64,000 nucleotides of DNA from assembly GCA_000963575.1 (NCBI GenBank), contig CP011077.1:1798001-1862000 (forward strand), given 5' to 3'. The translations under genes and the position numbers were made by a program. The stretch is from Klebsiella michiganensis. Its GTDB lineage: Bacteria > Pseudomonadota > Gammaproteobacteria > Enterobacterales > Enterobacteriaceae. A model generated the notes under the pieces. That model was not told the origin of the DNA. It did no database searches and worked only from the letters and a program-made list of their open reading frames with translations. The first letter of the stretch is position 1, and every line of letters begins with the position of its first letter. Shown piece by piece: positions 60,012-64,000 of the stretch.

Positions 60012-61585
60012 TAACGTAATCCTTTTCTGTGGGTGCCAGCCAGTCGGCTAACGGAGATTGTGGCGATAAATATGGCCATCGGCAGCAGCATTTGCAGCAG
60101 CGCCTGTATGGCAAACTGTTGCGGATCGCCGCCGCTGCTTAGCGCTACGGCTTCCGTAGTGACGCTGGCAAACCGGCCGGCTCCGGCATAAAGCGTGGGC
60201 AAATATTGCGCGATACTGACGGAAAAACCAACGGCCAGCGCCGCCAGTAAAGGACGGACAAGCTGCGGGGCCTGGATGCGGCAGAGAATTTTTCCCGGCG
60301 ACCAGCCGAACGTTCGCGCCGTCAGCACCTGGCGAGAGTCGATGCGCTGCCAGGCCGGGGCCAGGATCAACAGCGTGTAAGGCACGACCCAAAGAAGATG
60401 GCTCCAGATAAGCGCGGCCCAGGTTCCGGCCTGGTTCAGCCTGAGCAAGAGTTGATACTGTCCGGCGGCGAGCGGCAGGGCAGGCAGCAGCAGGGGCAGA
60501 TACAGCCAGCGATCGTACCGGCGCGAGCAGCCTTTGAGCCACAATACTGTCACGATTAACGCAAGAAACGCGCTGATAAGCCCGGCCACAAAACTTGTCC
60601 ACAGGGGCGCCAGTTCAGCCTGCCGCCAGCCGCTAAGCGTCAAGCTTTCAGGAAATCGTGCCGGATAGAACCAACCTTCAGCGAAGGACCAGAGTGCGAG
60701 TATCAGGCTAGTCGCGAGAGCAAACAGTGAAAGAAGCCGGCCTACTCCAGCGCCAACAAAGGTGATGCTCAACGGATAGCGTTTTCCTGAAAATTGCGTG
60801 GTGAACGGCTGGAACAGTGCCCAGACCAGTCGCCCGAAAATAACAAACCCACCGAGCAAAAGCAGCAGCACACAGGATACCGCCAGCCCCATGTTCTGCC
60901 GGGGGATATCGCTGTCCGTTAGCCATTGCCAGGCCAGAACGGCAAGCGTAGGCGGATTCGCTGGGCCGAGAATAAGCGCGGCATCCACAGCGGAAAGGCT
61001 ATATGCCGTCACTACCACTAAAGCCCAGCCCAGGCGCGGCAAAAGCTGCGGCACAAGCACAAGGAGGCGGGATTGCCACTCACCGTAGCCAAGCGTCCCG
61101 GCAAGCGTGATCTGCCGGCTCAGCCGATCGTTTTGCAGCTGCGCCGCTGAGAACCACAGTAAGAACCAGGCTTCTTTTAGCGCCAGCATCATGCCGAGGG
61201 CTACGCCGTAGTTATCCGGCGGGAGTGAGAGATGGAGTAGCCGAGCCAGCCAGCCGCTGTCTGAAAACAGAAAGAAAAAGCCGCTGGCAAGGGCGACGTG
61301 CGGCAAGGCCAGCAATAGCGGTAGACGCTGAAGATAGCGCTGCCAGCGCTCGCCGGGAAACAGACCGCAGAGGATGACCAACGTCAGCAGCAGCGCGCCG
61401 CCCACGCTGAGCGCGGTTGAGACCAGCGTGGCGATTAAGGCCTCTGGCCACTGCGGATCCTGCCAGAGGGCAAGCCAGGCGTCGCCTTTTACTAAAGGTG
61501 GCACCATCAGAGCAAGTCCCGGTAGCACCGGCATAAATACCAGCCCTGTTGCCAGCCCGCCGGCAAAGGTAAAACTGCGGCTCAT
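60011..61585 (-). CDS. ynjC: ABC transporter permease YnjC
   Basis: 524 residues: two fused permease units with about twelve membrane helices, as in ThiP and other Fe3+/thiamine/sulfate-type systems. The first coupling loop reads LAGTLGYGEWQSRLLVLVPQ and the second TARTFGWSPGKILCRIQAPQ. It overlaps ynjB (ATGA) and ynjD. Confidence 0.93.
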   Translation of the reverse strand: MSRSFTFAGGLATGLVFMPVLPGLALMVPPLVKGDAWLALWQDPQWPEALIATLVSTALSVGGALLLTLVILCGLFPGERWQRYLQRLPLLLALPHVALASGFFFLFSDSGWLARLLHLSLPPDNYGVALGMMLALKEAWFLLWFSAAQLQNDRLSRQITLAGTLGYGEWQSRLLVLVPQLLPRLGWALVVVTAYSLSAVDAALILGPANPPTLAVLAWQWLTDSDIPRQNMGLAVSCVLLLLLGGFVIFGRLVWALFQPFTTQFSGKRYPLSITFVGAGVGRLLSLFALATSLILALWSFAEGWFYPARFPESLTLSGWRQAELAPLWTSFVAGLISAFLALIVTVLWLKGCSRRYDRWLYLPLLLPALPLAAGQYQLLLRLNQAGTWAALIWSHLLWVVPYTLLILAPAWQRIDSRQVLTARTFGWSPGKILCRIQAPQLVRPLLAALAVGFSVSIAQYLPTLYAGAGRFASVTTEAVALSSGGDPQQFAIQALLQMLLPMAIFIATISVSRLAGTHRKGLR

Positions 61586-62772
61586 CGCGATCCGTAGCGC
61601 TTAAGCCAGGCTTGTTCCAGCGCGCTGACCCAGGCGGCATGAGGTTCAGCCAGGAAAGGAACCTGATGCTGGCTTTTGGGTGCCAGAGCCTCAAGCTGTG
61701 CTTTTTGCGGCAGCGGGAGTGCATTGCTGCTCAGCACGCTTGCGTCTCCCCAGACCGCCGGATCGGCTTTGCGGATTTGCGCCGCCGGGGACATCAGAAA
61801 ATTAGCCACGACCTGTGCTCCGGCTTTGGCACTACTGTTCGCCGGGATAGCGACGAAATGCACGTTGCCCAGCATGCCTGCGCTGAAGCCAAAGGACTCA
61901 GCCGTCGGCTGAAGCTGGCGGCGCGCAATCAGGTTGTCGACGTGCGCCGGATTGAAGGTCATCGACAGCAATAGTTCGCCATCGGCCAGCATACGATCCA
62001 TGCGCGCCGGCGTTGGCGGGAAGGTTTTACCTTTTTGCCAGAGGAACGGGTGAAGCTGGTCAAGATAGCGCCAGAGCGGGGCGGTGACTTGTTCAAAAGT
62101 CGCGGACTCAGGCGCCGTTTTCAGCGCGGCTGGCTGTTTGGTCAAGACCATCAACAGCTGCTCAAGGAACGCCGTGCCGGTAAAGTCGGGCGGACGCGGG
62201 TAGCTGAGTTTGCCGGGGTGGGCCTCGGCGAAGGCCAGCAGTCGCTCGGCATTTGGCGGGAAGTTGGGCGTGCGTTGCTTATCGCCGATAAACATCAGCT
62301 GCGCGCTTCCCCAGGGCGCTTCAGCCCCGTCTACCGGCACAGAGAAATCCTCCCGCACAGGTTTTTTCACATCAACATAGCGCCAGTTTGGCAGTTTTTC
62401 CGCCCAGCTTTCGTGGAGTAAGCCTGCCTGCTTGAGTTCGCTAAAATTTTCGCCATTAACCCAAAGCAGGTCTACCGACCCGCCGGATTTTCTGCCCGCT
62501 GCAGCTTCGCTTTGAATACGCCTCACCGCATCGGCCGCGTCCGCCAGCTTCACGAGTTTAAGCGTCACGCCGTAGTGCGTCTTTACCTCACGGCTTACCC
62601 AGTCCAGGTAGCTGTTAACCGCGGGATCTCCGCCCCAGGCGTTGAAATAAACCGTCTGGCCGTTGGCCTGCTGGCGGATGGACTGCCAGCTTTGAGGCTG
62701 TGCGATAGCGCTATGGCCGACCAGTGTCAGGGTAAGCATCAGCGCCCGAATGCCGGGTATTAAACGTTGCAA
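61582..62772 (-). CDS. ynjB: ABC transporter binding protein YnjB
   Basis: 396 residues. Signal peptide and periplasmic family 1/thiamine-like solute-binding domain (TVYFNAWGGDPAVNSYLDWV, GGSVDLLWVNGENFSEL). The start is TTG, supported by AAGGA 7 nt upstream; the first in-frame ATG is eleven codons later, within the signal peptide. Solute unknown. First of ynjB-ynjC-ynjD. Confidence 0.92.
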   Translation of the reverse strand: MQRLIPGIRALMLTLTLVGHSAIAQPQSWQSIRQQANGQTVYFNAWGGDPAVNSYLDWVSREVKTHYGVTLKLVKLADAADAVRRIQSEAAAGRKSGGSVDLLWVNGENFSELKQAGLLHESWAEKLPNWRYVDVKKPVREDFSVPVDGAEAPWGSAQLMFIGDKQRTPNFPPNAERLLAFAEAHPGKLSYPRPPDFTGTAFLEQLLMVLTKQPAALKTAPESATFEQVTAPLWRYLDQLHPFLWQKGKTFPPTPARMDRMLADGELLLSMTFNPAHVDNLIARRQLQPTAESFGFSAGMLGNVHFVAIPANSSAKAGAQVVANFLMSPAAQIRKADPAVWGDASVLSSNALPLPQKAQLEALAPKSQHQVPFLAEPHAAWVSALEQAWLKRYGSR

Positions 62773-62790
62773 GAGTAAGTCCTTAGCGCG

Positions 62791-63453
62791 TTATGGCGTT
62801 GTTCGTCTGGCCAGCCAGCGCGTGGCCAGCGGCAATAGCCCTGACAGGGCAAACATCAGCATCATGCCGGGGGAGAGAATATCGCCCAGGCTTTGCAGCT
62901 GGCTCAGCTGCCTGCCGGTGTTAATGTAGACCACGATCGCGGGTAGCATGCCGAGCAGGCTGATAGTGGCATAGCGGGCCACGCCCATTGACGTCAGACC
63001 CATTAATAAATTCACCAGCACAAAAGGGAATACCGGGGCGAGCCGCAGGGCAAAGAGGTAATGGCCGCCGTCGCGCTGTATGCCCTGATTTACTTTTTCC
63101 ATCATGCGAGAGAAGCGGCGCTGCACCCAATCCCGCAGCAGATAACGGCTGATTAGCATCGCGGCGGTTGCGCCAGCGGTGGCGGCCAGGGTGACCAGCA
63201 CTGTGCCTGGCCCTGGACCAAAGATAGCCCCTCCCAGCAGCGTTAGCAGGGTGGCCCCAGGTATGGAAAGGGCGGCGGTAAGAAAGTAGCAGCAAAAAAA
63301 TACCGCAGCCGCCAGGACTGGGTGCTGAGCATGCCAGTCCGCGAACTCAGCCTGAGAGTGCTGCAGCGCCGACAGGCTTATCGTGCCCGGAGGGAGCAGG
63401 GAGAGAAACAGCCCCGTCATAACGACCAGCAGCGCAAAGATAATCTTACGCAC
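62791..63453 (-). CDS. TVP38/TMEM64-family membrane protein
   Basis: 220 residues with about six membrane segments. DedA/SNARE-associated-type core: FCCYFLTAALSIPGATLLTL, FGPGPGTVLVTLAATAGATA and RLAPVFPFVLVNLLMGLTSM. E. coli has two such genes, ydjX and ydjZ, next to ynjA-ynjB; this is the ydjZ-side neighbour, but I do not assign one name. A GTG with AAAGGGG upstream is used; an ATG eight codons earlier (63477) is possible. Confidence 0.85.
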   Translation of the reverse strand: MRKIIFALLVVMTGLFLSLLPPGTISLSALQHSQAEFADWHAQHPVLAAAVFFCCYFLTAALSIPGATLLTLLGGAIFGPGPGTVLVTLAATAGATAAMLISRYLLRDWVQRRFSRMMEKVNQGIQRDGGHYLFALRLAPVFPFVLVNLLMGLTSMGVARYATISLLGMLPAIVVYINTGRQLSQLQSLGDILSPGMMLMFALSGLLPLATRWLARRTTP

Positions 63454-63661
63454 TCCCGCCCCTTTTGCTTTGCACATCCATCTTCATTCCGCGCCCGCAG
63501 CCGTAAAGGCGGGGAGTATAGCGGAGTGGGGGTGACAGTGAGCTTGAGCCAGGTCATGAAGCGGATACAGACTTATACATTTTGGCCCGGCGGAGAACAT
63601 ATTGCAGATACATAGCGGCGGTTAAATGGCGGCTCTTCTTACCTACCATTGAGGAATTACG

Positions 63662-64000
63662 ATGTCCAGCAAACTTGAGAAAGTGCTTTATACCGCCCAT
63701 ACCACCACCGTCGGCGCTCGAAGTGGGCACGGGCGCTCGGATGACGGCAGCCTGGACGTGCAGCTCAGTACGCCGGGATCTGGCAAACCAGGTACGAATC
63801 CGGAACAACTTTTTGCCGTCGGTTACTCCGCCTGTTTTATGGGGGCGATTGGGCTGGCGGGGAAAAAACTGGCTATCCGCATTCCGGAGGAAACCGCCGT
63901 GGATGCCAGCGTTTCGCTGGGGAAAGTCGATGCAGACAGCCACTTTGCGTTGGCGGTTACGCTTAACGTCAGGCTACCGGGGCTGAGCGAAGTCCAGCGG
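63662..64000 (+). CDS. Organic hydroperoxide resistance protein (Ohr), partial
   Basis: The first 113 codons of an OsmC/Ohr-family peroxidase, cut by the window end. MSSKLEKVLYTAHTTTVGAR, the catalytic-arginine region GHGRSDDG, and the first catalytic Cys in TNPEQLFAVGYSACFMGAI are those of Ohr; the second Cys lies beyond the edge. Ohr reduces organic hydroperoxides with lipoyl-thiol electrons. GAGGA lies 5 nt before the ATG. Confidence 0.88.
   Translation, partial: MSSKLEKVLYTAHTTTVGARSGHGRSDDGSLDVQLSTPGSGKPGTNPEQLFAVGYSACFMGAIGLAGKKLAIRIPEETAVDASVSLGKVDADSHFALAVTLNVRLPGLSEVQR

Noticed and set aside
1..64000. CRISPR arrays, rRNA, tRNA or complete insertion sequences
   Set aside because: No spaced repeats of CRISPR size, no cloverleaf or rRNA stretches and no transposase gene were seen on either strand.

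Overview
The window is chromosomal DNA of a member of the Enterobacteriaceae. The proteins of the housekeeping genes (purB, hflD, mnmA, icd, gapA, yeaG, selD, topB and others) are close to those of Escherichia coli and mostly of the same length. Gene order on the right follows the E. coli b1792-to-b1752 stretch almost gene by gene. A class A acid phosphatase (phoC), a GH18 chitinase, an extra amino-acid ABC transporter and an Ohr-type peroxidase point to an Enterobacter/Kosakonia/Cedecea-like genus rather than Escherichia; the genus cannot be fixed from the sequence alone.

Layout. (1) 1-6120: purB-hflD-mnmA-nudJ and rluE-LprI-like gene on the minus strand, then icd on the plus strand, all in E. 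coli order. (2) 6120-17280: an accessory, partly AT-rich island directly behind icd. It starts with the C-terminal remnant of a tyrosine integrase and short direct repeats, the mark of a lost icd-integrated prophage. It then holds unknown secreted and small proteins, an isochorismatase-like hydrolase/MFS/LysR cluster, a DeoR-type regulator broken at a 4x8-bp tandem repeat, a DUF3916/DUF7661-like pair, a small exported protein under a good Fur box, and a run of small genes (ABM, ASCH, fumD, DUF1304, yqaE). (3) 17280-25510: reductase-type SDR, atypical MBL protein with LysR, yeaO-tudS, an amidotransferase, a methyltransferase and nimT/nimR. (4) 25499-30470: chemoreceptor with a FliA-type promoter and a four-gene polar amino-acid ABC operon with a terminator hairpin between binding-protein and ATPase genes. 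(5) 30448-31653: yeaL, yoaI, yeaK. (6) 31750-38270: phosphotransferase, Nudix, GNAT, then the blue-light module ycgZ-ymgA-ariR / bluF-bluR and an SDR. (7) 38420-46031: yeaH-yeaG (clear sigma-54 promoter), mipA, yeaD, gapA, msrB, yeaC. (8) 46080-57919: chitinase, pncA-ansA, sppA, ydjA, phoC, selD-topB-ynjH, nudG, ynjA-ynjF. (9) 58014-64000: ynjE, the ynjBCD ABC transporter, a TVP38-type membrane protein and the start of an ohr gene.

How the genes fit together. The backbone combines two regions that lie far apart in E. coli (purB-icd near 25 min, yeaO-ynjA near 40 min). Against E. coli, the gdhA-ynjI pair is missing so that topB runs into ynjH, ynjA sits next to ynjF instead of next to ynjB, and the bluR-bluF-ycgZ-ymgA-ariR block (beside icd/e14 in E. 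coli) lies between yeaK and yeaH. No rRNA, tRNA, CRISPR array or complete insertion sequence was seen.
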